Of a stretch of 64,000 nucleotides of DNA, positions 49,070 to 58,067 are shown in pieces. Location: assembly GCF_011759365.1 (NCBI RefSeq), contig NZ_JAARLZ010000004.1, positions 429,277-493,276 of the forward strand, written 5' to 3'. This stretch comes from Luteibacter anthropi. GTDB taxonomy: Bacteria; Pseudomonadota; Gammaproteobacteria; Xanthomonadales; Rhodanobacteraceae. The notes under the pieces were generated by a model. That model saw nothing but the letters and a program-made list of their open reading frames with translations. It made no database searches and was not told where the DNA came from. Position numbers and translations under genes: made by a program. How positions within the stretch are numbered: position 1 is the stretch's first letter; every line of letters starts with the position of its first letter.

Positions 49070-49403
49070 GGCTGTTCCGTGGCGGTGGAGGGCGATGCAT
49101 GGTGTGCCTGGAATCGTGACCGGTCAACGGCAAGGCGGAACGGGAGGCAGATGGTGGGGGCGTCGTGGATGGTTGGCGATATATTGCGATCGCTGGTGCC
49201 AGGCGATAGCCATCCGTCGTTATCTGAGCCGGTGTTGACGCATGAATGAACTCTGTTCAATGGATTGATTTCATGGCGCTTGTTACGTGCAAGGCAACCT
49301 TATGAGTGGTCGGGATACTTATATCCACGCCGCGGACGATTTACGGGGTATCTGTCCCGGCGGCGCGTTTCTATCACCCTCTGGTACCACAGGCCCTTCA
49401 CTC
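49070..49403. other. Intergenic region between divergent genes
   Basis: These 334 bases hold the 5' regions of the LysE-type gene (minus) and the small secreted protein gene (plus). The section around 49170-49290 is A/T-richer than its surroundings and includes GATATATT, but I see no clear operator or promoter pair and no supportable small gene. Confidence 0.5.
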
Positions 49404-49868
49404 ATGATGTTTCGCAAACTTGCTTTGGCGGCAGCCTTCTTTATGGGGTGCGTGGGCGTGTCCCACGCATCCACGGAAGAAGACGCCGCACTGAAAACGG
49501 TCAACGATTTCCTCTCCGCCATTACACGCCGCGACAAGGCAGCCATGTTGTCGGAGGCCGTTCCGCATATGGAAGTGATGAGCGCCCGTGCAAACGCCGA
49601 GGGTGGTCTGCGCCGCCTGACCATTGAACAGATTGCCGATCTCATCGTCGCGCAGCCCCCGGGCAAGATGGTGCAGACGCTTCACCATCCTGTCGTCCAT
49701 GTCGACAACGATCTGGCTTCGGTTTGGTCCCCCTATACGTGGACCGACGATGGTCATTTCAGCCACTGCGCGTCTGAAGAATTCAGCCTGCTCAAGCTGA
49801 ATGGCAAGTGGCTCATGGTCGGTGTGGCTGACACCGCGCGTACGGACGAGAAGACCTGCCTGAATTGA
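49404..49868 (+). CDS. NTF2-like secreted protein
   Basis: This 154-residue protein has a signal peptide (MMFRKLALAAAFFMGCVGVS, cut after SHA). The mature part matches the NTF2-like/DUF4440 plan: helix KTVNDFLSAITRRDKAAMLSEAV, strands VHVDNDLASVWSPYTW, and a C-terminal FSLLKLNGKWLMVGVADTA. Proteins of this kind often measure or bind small ligands, and no catalytic residues can be named. An upstream in-frame start at 49287 would put the signal peptide internally, so the ATG pair at 49404/49407 is preferred. It appears monocistronic. Confidence 0.75.
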   Translation: MMFRKLALAAAFFMGCVGVSHASTEEDAALKTVNDFLSAITRRDKAAMLSEAVPHMEVMSARANAEGGLRRLTIEQIADLIVAQPPGKMVQTLHHPVVHVDNDLASVWSPYTWTDDGHFSHCASEEFSLLKLNGKWLMVGVADTARTDEKTCLN

Positions 49869-50004
49869 TCTTCATCACGACGCCGGGAAGCGGGGATGCC
49901 TTCCGGCGTTTCACCGAAGAGACGATAGAGCGATTGCGTCTGACAGGCGATGCTCTATTCGTTGTACGTAACAGGGCGATGGCTCCGTATGTCGTTGACG
50001 TGGC

Positions 50005-50733
50005 TTAGTCCAGTTGCTTCAAAAGGTCCTTTACCAGATTTTCGCGAGGCATTTTCTCTACGGGGATATCGGCATCCTCGAACCAGTTGGCTCCGGCTTC
50101 AGGATGGGGTCCGCTCAGTACGACAACTCCGTTGCCCATGGTGTAACGAGCCACGGCCAGGTCGCCGTTTGCATAGGTTGCGATGCTGCGGAATCCGGGA
50201 TTCGCCGTGTCGGATTCCAGCCAGGGGCCATCCTGATAGAAGATGCGTGTTTGCCGGCCAAGCCAGTGAACATCGACAGCGGCATCTTCAATGGTCTCTA
50301 CGGGGAACCCGGGTCGGCCCACCTCGGAGTCCAGATCTTGCGAGACGAGATTCAGATGCGATGCATCGGCCAGGTAAGCGCCCATGCACAGGCCGAGATA
50401 CCTGCCACCGTGTGTCACGTAGTCCCGCAGGGCTTTCACCCGGGCTGGCCCGAGGCTGCGGAATGCTCCGTCGATGTCCTGGCCCCCGCCAGGTTGTACG
50501 TAGATGTCGTAGCGAGCGAGGGTTGCTGCGGTGATGTCGATTTTTTCTCCGGCACCGACGAAATCGACACGGTATTCCGGCCCGCTTTTCTCGATGGCCA
50601 GCTTCGCGGCTTCCGAGCAATCGCGGCAGGACGCAGGGCCCTTGTAGACCGCGACGTGAATCAGCCGGTCTTCACGGGCCATGGCGCACGTGGAGAGGAT
50701 TGCGCCGAAGATGAGGATGGCCACAGATCGCAT
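50005..50733 (-). CDS. Secreted BPL-N/class I glutamine amidotransferase-like protein
   Basis: This 242-residue product has a signal peptide (MRSVAILIFGAILSTCAMA). The mature part resembles the biotin-protein-ligase N-terminal (BPL-N) subgroup of the GATase1/DJ-1 fold: VYVQPGGGQD-type block (IYVQPGGGQDIDGAF), nucleophile elbow GLCMGAYLA with the Cys, and VVVLSGPHPEAG near the end, with the fold's His. It probably acts in the periplasm. The reaction is unknown. A GAGG Shine-Dalgarno lies seven bases before the chosen ATG. The longer open frame (to 50781) adds a charged stretch before the signal peptide and was not used. Confidence 0.8.
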   Translation of the reverse strand: MRSVAILIFGAILSTCAMAREDRLIHVAVYKGPASCRDCSEAAKLAIEKSGPEYRVDFVGAGEKIDITAATLARYDIYVQPGGGQDIDGAFRSLGPARVKALRDYVTHGGRYLGLCMGAYLADASHLNLVSQDLDSEVGRPGFPVETIEDAAVDVHWLGRQTRIFYQDGPWLESDTANPGFRSIATYANGDLAVARYTMGNGVVVLSGPHPEAGANWFEDADIPVEKMPRENLVKDLLKQLD

Positions 50734-50878
50734 TCGTTGCCTCGGGAGGGCAAGTCGGCAGGAAGCCTCATCATCGCTCACATCCGGGCCGTGTTGAAGC
50801 GCGACACCTCAAGGCATGGGCCATCCGCATGGGGCGGGTGTCGATCCGGCGGGCAAAAAGATGCCTTGTTCAAGGTAT

Positions 50879-50905
50879 AAAAAAAGAGCCTGCATTTCTG
50901 CAGGC
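50879..50905 (-). terminator. Rho-independent terminator after tRNA-Phe
   Basis: On the minus strand a 7-bp stem GCCTGCA / TGCAGGC with a GAAA tetraloop is followed by TCTTTTTTT. It starts about 10 bases after the encoded CCA of the tRNA and would end the ftsY-mutY-yggX-tRNA transcript. Confidence 0.93.
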
Positions 50906-50915
50906 CCTTAAATAA

Positions 50916-50991
50916 TGGTGGCTGAGGACGGAATCGAACCGCCGACACGGGGATTTTCAATCCCCTGCTCTACCAACTGAGCTACTCAGCC
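50916..50991 (-). tRNA. tRNA-Phe (anticodon GAA)
   Basis: These 76 nt form a complete cloverleaf: 7-bp acceptor stem GGCTGAG/CTCAGCC, D-arm GCTC...GAGC, anticodon stem GGGGA/TCCCC around TTGAAAA (GAA), T-arm GGCGG-TTCGATT-CCGTC, discriminator A and encoded CCA. It lies 67 bases downstream of yggX on the same strand and is followed by its own terminator. Confidence 0.97.
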
Positions 50992-51058
50992 ACGAGTGCT
51001 GCAACGCGAACGTTGCGGCGAGTTGAGCCGCGTATTTAAGCGGGTGTGAAGGCCGTCG

Positions 51059-51337
51059 TCAAGTATTTTCTTCGGGGGGAACGTAACCGGCCGGCTGGAC
51101 CACGTCGCCGCCGAAGAAATACTTCTCCATCTCGCCCGAGAGGAAGCTGCGGGTCTTCGGGTCGAGAGGGGAGAGGCGCATCTCGTTGATCAGCATCGTC
51201 TGGTGGCTGAGCCATTGGGCCCAGGCTTCCTTCGACACGTTGTCGTAGATGCGCTTGCCCAGATCACCGGGCCAGGGGGCGAAGTCGAGGCCGTCGGCGT
51301 CGTGGCCGAGTTTCACGCAATGAACGGTGCGCGTCAT
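51059..51337 (-). CDS. yggX: Oxidative-damage/Fe(2+)-trafficking protein YggX
   Basis: This 92-residue cytosolic protein matches YggX along its length: TVHCVKLG with the conserved Cys7, [35 protein letters not shown], and the terminal EKYFFGG. The family protects iron-sulfur proteins from oxidation and influences iron handling. The start ATG overlaps the mutY stop (ATGA) and has GGAG eight bases upstream. Pairing with mutY, an Fe-S glycosylase, is a conserved arrangement in gammaproteobacteria. Confidence 0.96.
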   Translation of the reverse strand: MTRTVHCVKLGHDADGLDFAPWPGDLGKRIYDNVSKEAWAQWLSHQTMLINEMRLSPLDPKTRSFLSGEMEKYFFGGDVVQPAGYVPPEENT

Positions 51338-52380
51338 GGGGATATCTCCGGAAGGTTGTCGAGCAGCGTGCGCACGGGGGCGGGCAGGCCGAGCGAGGCA
51401 AGCTCGTCGCGATTGCACCAGCGCCGGTCGGCGCGATCGGCCACGGCGGCGAGCGGGGCCGCATGGTCGAACAGGATGGGGGAAACGTCCAGCTTGTAGT
51501 GGCTGAAGACGTGGGTGAAGGCGGGCAGGGGATCGGCCTGGCGAACACGAGCCAGGGTGGCCGCTACCGCCGGGGCCGTGTCGGCGTCGACGGCTTCGGG
51601 AAGGCTCCACAGGCCGGACCACACACCCTGCGGGCCGCGACGCTCAAGCAGCACGCGCCCCCGCTTGTCGCGCACGAGCAGCATCGCGACGGAGCGCGTA
51701 GGCACCTTCTTGCCGGGCTTGACCGTGGGCAGCACGGCGGTGAGCCCGTCGCGATGCGCGACGCAGGTGGCCGCCTGCGGGCAGAGCAGGCAGGCAGGCT
51801 TGCTGCGCACGCAGACCGTGGCGCCGAGATCCATGATGGCCTGCGTGTAGTCCGCCGTGCGTTTGGCCGGGGTGTGTTCGTCGGCATGCAGCCAGAGCTT
51901 CTTCTCGATGGCGCTTTCGCCAGGAAAGCCGGCGATGCCGTGGTAGCGCGTGAGTACGCGCTTGACGTTGCCATCGAGTATGGGAAAACGCAGCCCGTGC
52001 GCCTGCGCGAGGATGGCGCCGGCGGTGGAGCGGCCGATGCCCGGCAGGTTCATCAATGCGTCGAGGTCGCGCGGCAGGTCGCCGTCGTGGCGCTCCATGC
52101 ACAGGCGTGCGGCCTGGTGGAGAAAGCGTGCCCGACGGTAATAGCCAAGGCCCGACCAGAGTGCGAGCACGGTGTCTTCGTCGGCTTCGGCAAGGTCGCG
52201 CAGCGTGGGCAGGCGATCGACGAAGCGCTGGAAGTAACCCATCACGGTCACGACCTGGGTCTGCTGCAGCATGATTTCCGACAGCCATACCCGATAGGCG
52301 CTGCGCGGATGCTGCCAGGGCAGGTCCTTGCGTCCGTGGTGGTCGTACCAGCGGAGCAGTTCGCGTGCAAAAACGTTCAA
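51334..52380 (-). CDS. mutY: Adenine DNA glycosylase MutY
   Basis: MutY removes adenine mispaired with 8-oxoguanine. The 348-residue protein has the N-terminal [20 protein letters not shown], the catalytic Glu in [10 protein letters not shown], the helix-hairpin-helix [10 protein letters not shown], and the Asp in LDGNVKRV. The 4Fe-4S cluster is C-x6-C-x2-C-x5-C (residues around 190-210), and a C-terminal NUDIX-like 8-oxoG recognition domain follows ([20 protein letters not shown]). No ATG lies near the conserved N-terminus. TTG at 52380 fits exactly and overlaps the upstream stop as TTGA, so I take it as the start. The longer open frame encodes unrelated sequence. Confidence 0.95.
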   Translation of the reverse strand: MNVFARELLRWYDHHGRKDLPWQHPRSAYRVWLSEIMLQQTQVVTVMGYFQRFVDRLPTLRDLAEADEDTVLALWSGLGYYRRARFLHQAARLCMERHDGDLPRDLDALMNLPGIGRSTAGAILAQAHGLRFPILDGNVKRVLTRYHGIAGFPGESAIEKKLWLHADEHTPAKRTADYTQAIMDLGATVCVRSKPACLLCPQAATCVAHRDGLTAVLPTVKPGKKVPTRSVAMLLVRDKRGRVLLERRGPQGVWSGLWSLPEAVDADTAPAVAATLARVRQADPLPAFTHVFSHYKLDVSPILFDHAAPLAAVADRADRRWCNRDELASLGLPAPVRTLLDNLPEISP

Positions 52381-53405
52381 GGTGTGGAACCGGCCGTTGA
52401 GGCCTGCGCCGGCGTGGATTCGAAGTGCAGGCCCTTGATGTGGACGTTCCCTGCGTCGAGGCTGCCGATGTCGGCGGTGCCTACCAGCGGGGGCAGGGTA
52501 GGCGAGCCGGCCCCCTGCATGCCGCTCCACCATGAGGCAAGGGCAATCGGGGGAACACGCAGGTTGGTGTGTTCGTTGTCGCCGTCGAGCTTGAGGGCGA
52601 TGTAGAGCGGATCGTTCTGGTTGGCGGGTGTCACGCTCAGGGCCATGTCGTAGGGCGTGGCATCGGCCCGGGTTAGCTTGCCGGCCAGGGATGCGCCGAT
52701 GTCGGCACCTCCGCGCCAGGTTGCCGTGCCCTGCAAGTCCATGCCGAAGCGCTTTTCGCTGGAGATACGCAGGCCCGTGCCGGTGAGGCTCAATACGCCA
52801 TGGTCGAGCGTGGGCAGTGCTTCAAGTTCCAGCGCATAGGGGGTGTCGTCAGCGGTACGTGCCGACAGGGTCAGCACGAATCGTTTGCCACTGGCGAGAC
52901 GATCGGCGTTGGCTTCGATGTTCGATAGCATCAGCCGCGTGCCACGCAGCAAGGTGCCGCGTGTAATGCGGAAGCCTGCATCGATCGTCGGCAACGTGGC
53001 GCCGGCCATGGAAGATCGCGGAGGCAGCGTGTCGAGATACGCAGACACGGCATCCAGATCGATACGCACGCCTTCCACTTCCAGGCGCGACATCGTGGCT
53101 TCGCCGCCGAGCAGCGTGTGCCATGGCAATACCAGCTTGCCGCGCGAGGCCACCAGCAGCGGCGTGCTGACGGACTGGCCACGCAAGGTGAGGCCGTCCA
53201 GTTCCAGCGCGGGCTTGGGCCACAGGGTGGGGCTGGCGGGGCTGGCGAGGGTCAGTTCCAGTCCTGCTGCCCGGGCGCGCGATTGCAGCAGGGCCGTGAA
53301 GCGTTCGGGTTGCAGCACCACGTAGGTGGCGATAAGCGCTGCCACGAGCAGCACGAGGAACGTGCCGCCCACGACATACAACCCGATCCGCAGTCGGCGG
53401 TTCAT
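52377..53405 (-). CDS. AsmA-like inner-membrane protein
   Basis: This 342-residue protein has an N-terminal transmembrane helix (about 8-30) and then the AsmA-type opening: a short QPERFTALLQSRARAAGLELTL block, PKPALELDGLTL, and repeated beta-strand segments. AsmA-like proteins face the periplasm and are implicated in outer-membrane lipid transport. This one is short and lacks a clear C-terminal AsmA_2 repeat region. It lies between ftsY (29 bases upstream) and mutY (overlapping stop/start). Confidence 0.75.
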   Translation of the reverse strand: MNRRLRIGLYVVGGTFLVLLVAALIATYVVLQPERFTALLQSRARAAGLELTLASPASPTLWPKPALELDGLTLRGQSVSTPLLVASRGKLVLPWHTLLGGEATMSRLEVEGVRIDLDAVSAYLDTLPPRSSMAGATLPTIDAGFRITRGTLLRGTRLMLSNIEANADRLASGKRFVLTLSARTADDTPYALELEALPTLDHGVLSLTGTGLRISSEKRFGMDLQGTATWRGGADIGASLAGKLTRADATPYDMALSVTPANQNDPLYIALKLDGDNEHTNLRVPPIALASWWSGMQGAGSPTLPPLVGTADIGSLDAGNVHIKGLHFESTPAQASTAGSTP

Positions 53406-53434
53406 GGCCGCGACCTTGCCCGTGCCGCTTCCAC

Positions 53435-54565
53435 TCAGCCGCCGAGCTGGCTGGGCAGGAGGCCGTCGACGAAGGCTTCGGCGTCGAAGACGCGCAGGTC
53501 GGTGGCGGTTTCGCCCAGGCCCACGTAGCGGATGGGCAGGCCGAACTCGCGGGCCAGTGCGAACATCACGCCGCCCTTGGCCGTGCCGTCGAGCTTGGTC
53601 ACGACGAGGCCCGTGACATTCGCCGTGTCGCGGAACTGGCGAAGCTGGCTGATGGCGTTCTGCCCGGTGGTGCCGTCGATGACCATCAGCACCTCGTGCG
53701 GCGCCTGGGCATCGAGCTTCTTCATCACGCGGCCGATCTTGCCAAGCTCGTCCATGAGGCCGCTCTGCGTGTGCAGGCGACCGGCGGTGTCGGCGATGAG
53801 CACGCCGGTGCCACGCGAACGGGCGGCCTGGAGGGCGTCGAAGATCACGCTCGCGGAGTCGGCATCCTGGCCCTGCGAAACCACGGGCACCTTGTTGCGC
53901 TCGCCCCAGGTCTTCAGCTGTTCGACGGCGGCGGCACGGAAGGTGTCACCGGCGGCGAGCAGCACGCTGCGGCCTTCGTCGGTATAGCGGCGCGCGAGCT
54001 TGCCGATGGTGGTGGTCTTGCCCACGCCGTTGATGCCCACGGTGAGGATCACGAAGGGGCTGTGCGTGGAGACGTCGAGCGGCTTCTCCACGGGCTTGAG
54101 CAGGCTGACCAGCTCGGCGCGCAGAGCCTTGAGCAGTTCGCCGGCATCGGAGAACTCGCGCTTGTGCATGCGCTTGCGCAGCCCTTCGACGAGGCTGGTG
54201 CTGGCCTCGACGCCAACGTCGGCGGTGATCAGCGCCGTTTCCAGTTCGTCGAGCAGGTCGTCGTCGAGCTTGGGGTGGCGTACGAAGAGCGAGGTGAGGC
54301 TTTTCGCAAAGCCGCTGCCGGCCAGGCGCTCGCGCCAGCTTCGGCGCGCGGGCTGTGCGGCCTCCACCACTTCGGCCTCTTCGGCTTCCTGGGTGACCTC
54401 GGGCAGCTCGGGGGCGGGAGCCGCGGTTTCGGCAAGCACTTCGGCCACGATCGGGGCGCTGTCGATCGACACGGCCTCGGCCGGTGCGTCGATACGCTCC
54501 TCGATGGGCGCGTCCTCGGGCTTCGCGACGGGTTCGGCGGGCTTCTTTTTCCAGAACTTGAGCAT
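53435..54565 (-). CDS. ftsY: Signal recognition particle receptor FtsY
   Basis: FtsY docks SRP-ribosome complexes at the inner membrane. The 376-residue protein has an acidic, Glu/Ala-rich A domain (about 1-75), the N helical bundle (SFAKSLTSLFVRHPKLDDD), then the SRP GTPase domain. The GTPase motifs are the P-loop GINGVGKTTTIGKLA, DTFRAAAVEQL, DTAGR, and TKLDGTAKGG. Length and order are standard. It is the first gene of the minus-strand series ftsY - asmA-like - mutY - yggX - tRNA-Phe and is divergent from rsmD across 64 bases. Confidence 0.97.
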   Translation of the reverse strand: MLKFWKKKPAEPVAKPEDAPIEERIDAPAEAVSIDSAPIVAEVLAETAAPAPELPEVTQEAEEAEVVEAAQPARRSWRERLAGSGFAKSLTSLFVRHPKLDDDLLDELETALITADVGVEASTSLVEGLRKRMHKREFSDAGELLKALRAELVSLLKPVEKPLDVSTHSPFVILTVGINGVGKTTTIGKLARRYTDEGRSVLLAAGDTFRAAAVEQLKTWGERNKVPVVSQGQDADSASVIFDALQAARSRGTGVLIADTAGRLHTQSGLMDELGKIGRVMKKLDAQAPHEVLMVIDGTTGQNAISQLRQFRDTANVTGLVVTKLDGTAKGGVMFALAREFGLPIRYVGLGETATDLRVFDAEAFVDGLLPSQLGG

Positions 54566-54629
54566 TGCGCGGCGGATTCAAAGACAATGTGCGAATGCTA
54601 GCACTCCCGCCCCTACTGGCCGCTGATCG

Positions 54630-55199
54630 ATGAACGGCTCCGGTCGTATCCGCGTCATCGGCGGAAACCTGCGCAACTCCCGGCTGGAGGTCCCCGACCT
54701 GCCGGGCCTGCGGCCTACCTCCGACCGCGTGCGCGAGACCCTGTTCAACTGGCTGCAGCCGGTTATCAGTGGCGCGCGCTGCCTCGACCTGTACGCAGGC
54801 ACGGGCGCGCTGGGCATCGAAGCCCTGTCGCGTGGGGCGGGCATGGTCACCTTCGTGGAGCGCGAGCCGAAGCTCGTGGCGGCGCTGAAAGCCAACCTGG
54901 CCCGCCTGAAGGCAGAGGCCCGGGTGGTGGCCGACGATGCCGCGCGCTGGCTGAAGGCCGGCGGCAAGCCGTTCGACGTGGTCTTCATGGACCCGCCCTT
55001 TGCCGACGACGCCTGGGCCGAGGCGGCCCTGCGGCTGGAGGAGGCCGGCTGGCTGGCGGCGGATGCCTGGATCTACGTGGAGTCTCCCCGCGGTGCCTCG
55101 TTCGACCTGCCGGCCAACTGGCTACCACATCGCCAGGGGCAGGCCGGTGAAGTGGCCTACGCCCTCTATCGCCGCACCCCGGCCGATCCGTTAAGCTAG
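54630..55199 (+). CDS. rsmD: 16S rRNA (guanine(966)-N(2))-methyltransferase
   Basis: This 189-residue SAM-dependent methyltransferase acts on the small ribosomal subunit. The N-terminal RVIGGNLRNSRLEVPDL and GLRPTSDRVRETLFNWL blocks are RsmD-specific. The SAM-binding motif is LDLYAGTGALGIEALSRGA, and the catalytic motif is FMDPPF. It is divergent from ftsY and 27 bases upstream of coaD, an arrangement common in gammaproteobacteria. Confidence 0.96.
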   Translation: MNGSGRIRVIGGNLRNSRLEVPDLPGLRPTSDRVRETLFNWLQPVISGARCLDLYAGTGALGIEALSRGAGMVTFVEREPKLVAALKANLARLKAEARVVADDAARWLKAGGKPFDVVFMDPPFADDAWAEAALRLEEAGWLAADAWIYVESPRGASFDLPANWLPHRQGQAGEVAYALYRRTPADPLS

Positions 55200-55739
<540 letters not shown>

Positions 55740-55756
55740 AACCAAAGGTGATCATC

Positions 55757-56260
55757 ATGCGTAAGTTCGTCCTCGCCGCGTCCGTGGCCCTGACCGCCGC
55801 CCTGGCTCTCTCGGCCTGCAACAAGTCGGAAGACACCGACCAGGCAGCCACCCAGCAGGAAGCCGCCGTTTCCAAGCCGTCCGATCCGAAGGACACCAAG
55901 GCGTGGAGCCAGTTCTTCGGCCAGATCGTGCGCAAGAACATGCAGGGCATGACCGCCGATCGTCCGTTCCCGTACTTCGTGCCGGCCGGTGACGACCAGG
56001 AAGGCCAGGACGGTCGCCAGCGCCAGCTCGACAATGTGCAGGGCACCGTCGCCCGCGGCGTCACCCCGGGCAACATGCTCGTCTTCGGTGGCCCGGAGTC
56101 GGCGAAGACGGCCGACCTCATCGTCGAAGCCTTCAAGAACGCCCAGCCGGGTACGTTCAAGAACGTGATCGTGCTGTTCATCGGCGACCAGGCCGACCAG
56201 CAGCGCGTTGCCGATGCGCTGGCTTCGAGCGGCGCTACGTATCGCTTCGTCGCGATGTAA
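55757..56260 (+). CDS. Putative lipoprotein of unknown function
   Basis: This 167-residue protein has a lipoprotein signal (MRKFVLAASVALTAALALSAC, lipobox LSAC with Cys at about 21), a charged, disordered-looking linker (about 22-50), and a globular part with an NVIVLFIGDQADQQRV strand and a terminal YRFVAM. No known family is recognised. The start at 55757 is preferred over 55736 because it gives a clean lipoprotein signal and has AAAGGTG upstream. It follows coaD by 17 bases and is closed by a terminator. Confidence 0.8.
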   Translation: MRKFVLAASVALTAALALSACNKSEDTDQAATQQEAAVSKPSDPKDTKAWSQFFGQIVRKNMQGMTADRPFPYFVPAGDDQEGQDGRQRQLDNVQGTVARGVTPGNMLVFGGPESAKTADLIVEAFKNAQPGTFKNVIVLFIGDQADQQRVADALASSGATYRFVAM

Positions 56261-56294
56261 TCGCGCCGGGCTTTTTGCCTGGTGGGTTCATGAG

Positions 56295-56323
56295 GCGCCC
56301 TTCGTGAGAGGGGCGCATTTTTT
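56295..56323 (+). terminator. Rho-independent terminator after the lipoprotein gene
   Basis: The stem GCGCCC / GGGCGC has a 10-base loop and is followed by A-TTTTTT. It lies 35 bases past the stop and separates the rsmD-coaD-lipoprotein transcript from the repeat array. Confidence 0.85.
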
Positions 56324-56416
56324 GTGGGGTTTTGCTTTGTAGGGTGGGCTCGCCTGTCGGCCTCGCGCTCGGCGCGTGTGGCGTGGTCGCCTCTACCGAA
56401 CATGATCGCAGGCTGT

Positions 56417-56868
56417 TGTAGGAGCGCGCCTGCGCGCGACCGGTTATCGCGAACATCATCATCGTTTCGATATCACCGGTCGCGCGCAAGCACGCTCCTA
56501 CAACGCAACGGGGGCGATCTCGTGACAACGCTTCCACTGTAGGAGCGCGCCTCGCGCGCGACCGGTCGTCGCGAATATCATCATCGTTTCGATATCACCG
56601 GTCGCGCGCAAGCACGCTCCTACAACGCAACGGGGGCGATCTCGTGACAACGCTTCCACTGTAGGAGCGCGCCTCGTGCGCGACCGGTCGTCGCGAATAT
56701 CATCATCGTTTCGATATCACCGGTCGCGCGCAAGCACGCTCCTACAACGCAACGGGGGCGATCTCGTGACAACGCTTCCTCTGTAGGAGCGCGCCTGCGC
56801 GCGACCGGTCGTCGCGAATGTCATCATCGTTTCGATATCACCGGTCGCGCGCAAGGCGCGCTCCTACA
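56417..56868. repeat. Tandem array of four hairpin (REP-like) repeats, about 122 bp each
   Basis: The units start at about 56417, 56538, 56660 and 56782. Each is a palindrome of about 87 bp: arm TGTAGGAGCGCGCC plus CGCGCGACCGG, a centre containing ATCATCATCGTTTCGATATC, and a complementary arm ending GCTCCTACA. A 35-base spacer (CAACGCAACGGGGGCGATCT...) follows in the first three. The arms and even the centres are almost identical between units, so the expansion is recent. It fills the gap between the lipoprotein gene and the convergent monooxygenase gene. Confidence 0.95.
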
Positions 56869-56878
56869 GGGCTGTGTT

Positions 56879-58015
56879 TCAGTGGGTGTTTGCGCGGTGC
56901 ATTTGTGCCGTTTGTGCTTCGCCATCATGCGATAGCGCTGTTGCTGCGGCGATGGCAGCGTTTTCTGCGGAAGGGGCGACGCGGGCGAACATCTGTGATT
57001 CGTACTCGGCGACGGCTTTGTCCGGATCGGGTAGGGATACCAGCGATTGCGACAGTTCCAGCGCATCAAGCATGGCGTGGTTGACGCCTTCACCTCCGAA
57101 GGGCGACATCACATGCGCCGCGTCGCCAATCAGTGTCAGGCCTTTGCGGTGTGTCCAGCGGTGTCCTACGGGTAATGCGTGAATCGGCAGCACGGCGAAG
57201 CGATCGTTGCTGGCGCGGAAGAGGTCGAGCAGAGTGTCGGCATAGCCTGCGTATTCGGCGGTGAGTCCGGCACGCACCGCGGCGGGCGAGGTGAAGTCGA
57301 AGCGTTGTTCGGCCCAGCCCAAGGGCACACGGAGGATGGCGTAGCCGCGCAGATGGGCATGGCCGTTGCGCTGCACGATCAGGCCCTTGCCATCGGCTTC
57401 CACGCCCATTTTTCCGCGCCCCACGAGCTTTGCGAGGGCCGCGTGGGCGTTGTCTGCGTCGTCGATGCCGAACTCGATGAAGCACAGTCCGCTGTGTTGC
57501 GGTTTGTAGGGCGAGAGTGCGGGGCGCACCCGGGACCATGTGCCGTCGGCGCCTACGACGAGGTCGAATGGGCCTTCGTCGCCTTCGTCGAAAACCAGGT
57601 ACCAGCGATTGTCGTTGCCTTCGCGAAGATCGCGCAGTGGGCGGTGCCAGCGCATGGCATTGTCGGGCAGGGCATCCAGCAGCAGCTGTCGCAGCGCCGA
57701 ACGATCAATTTCCGGACGCTGTCGACCGGTCGTGTCGCTGTCTTCGAAGATCAGGGCGCCATGCTTGTCGTAGAAGCGGGTTTCCTGGTCCTCGTAGCGG
57801 GCGACCTCAAGGAAGGGGGCCATCAACCCGGCGCGTTCGAGGGCAAGCAGGCCGGAGTCCTCGTGCAGGTCGAGCGATCCACCCTGCGCGCGGGCGCAGG
57901 CACGTTCATCGCGTTCGAAGACGGTGGCTGCCATGCCATGGCGATGCAGCAGCCGTGCCAGCGTGAGGCCGCCGGGGCCGCCGCCGATGATGGCGACCCT
58001 GGGATGGGAATTCAT
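56879..58015 (-). CDS. FAD-dependent monooxygenase, TetX-like
   Basis: This 378-residue class A flavin monooxygenase has the N-terminal FAD motif AIIGGGPGGLTLAR, the GGSLDLHEDSGLLALERAGL block, PEIDRSALRQLLLDAL, the middle VGADGTWSRVR, and GDAAHVMSPFGGEGVN for FAD and NADPH binding. These blocks, in this order, match TetX-type tetracycline-modifying enzymes and their environmental relatives. Whether it acts on tetracyclines or another aromatic compound cannot be read from the sequence. It is divergent from a MarR gene with paired operators between them, so its expression is probably induced by a small molecule. Confidence 0.88.
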   Translation of the reverse strand: MNSHPRVAIIGGGPGGLTLARLLHRHGMAATVFERDERACARAQGGSLDLHEDSGLLALERAGLMAPFLEVARYEDQETRFYDKHGALIFEDSDTTGRQRPEIDRSALRQLLLDALPDNAMRWHRPLRDLREGNDNRWYLVFDEGDEGPFDLVVGADGTWSRVRPALSPYKPQHSGLCFIEFGIDDADNAHAALAKLVGRGKMGVEADGKGLIVQRNGHAHLRGYAILRVPLGWAEQRFDFTSPAAVRAGLTAEYAGYADTLLDLFRASNDRFAVLPIHALPVGHRWTHRKGLTLIGDAAHVMSPFGGEGVNHAMLDALELSQSLVSLPDPDKAVAEYESQMFARVAPSAENAAIAAATALSHDGEAQTAQMHRANTH

Positions 58016-58031
58016 GGGAGCACCGATTAAT

Positions 58032-58064
58032 ATAGGGTCCTATGCAATATATATAGGCGCCTAT
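58032..58064. promoter_or_regulatory. Paired palindromic operators in the MarR/monooxygenase divergent promoter
   Basis: Two perfect palindromic 12-mers, ATAGG-GT-CCTAT (58032-58043; the centre two bases differ) and ATAGGCGCCTAT (58053-58064), start 21 bases apart, two helical turns. They fill most of the 52-base gap between the two divergent genes. The second ends three bases before the MarR start codon. This is a typical MarR dimer-site layout, and repression of both genes is inferred. Confidence 0.8.
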
Positions 58065-58067
58065 GTA

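Noticed and set aside
56417..56868. CRISPR array
   Set aside because: Units are long internal palindromes with near-identical spacers as well as repeats, and no cas genes are present. It is a REP-type array.
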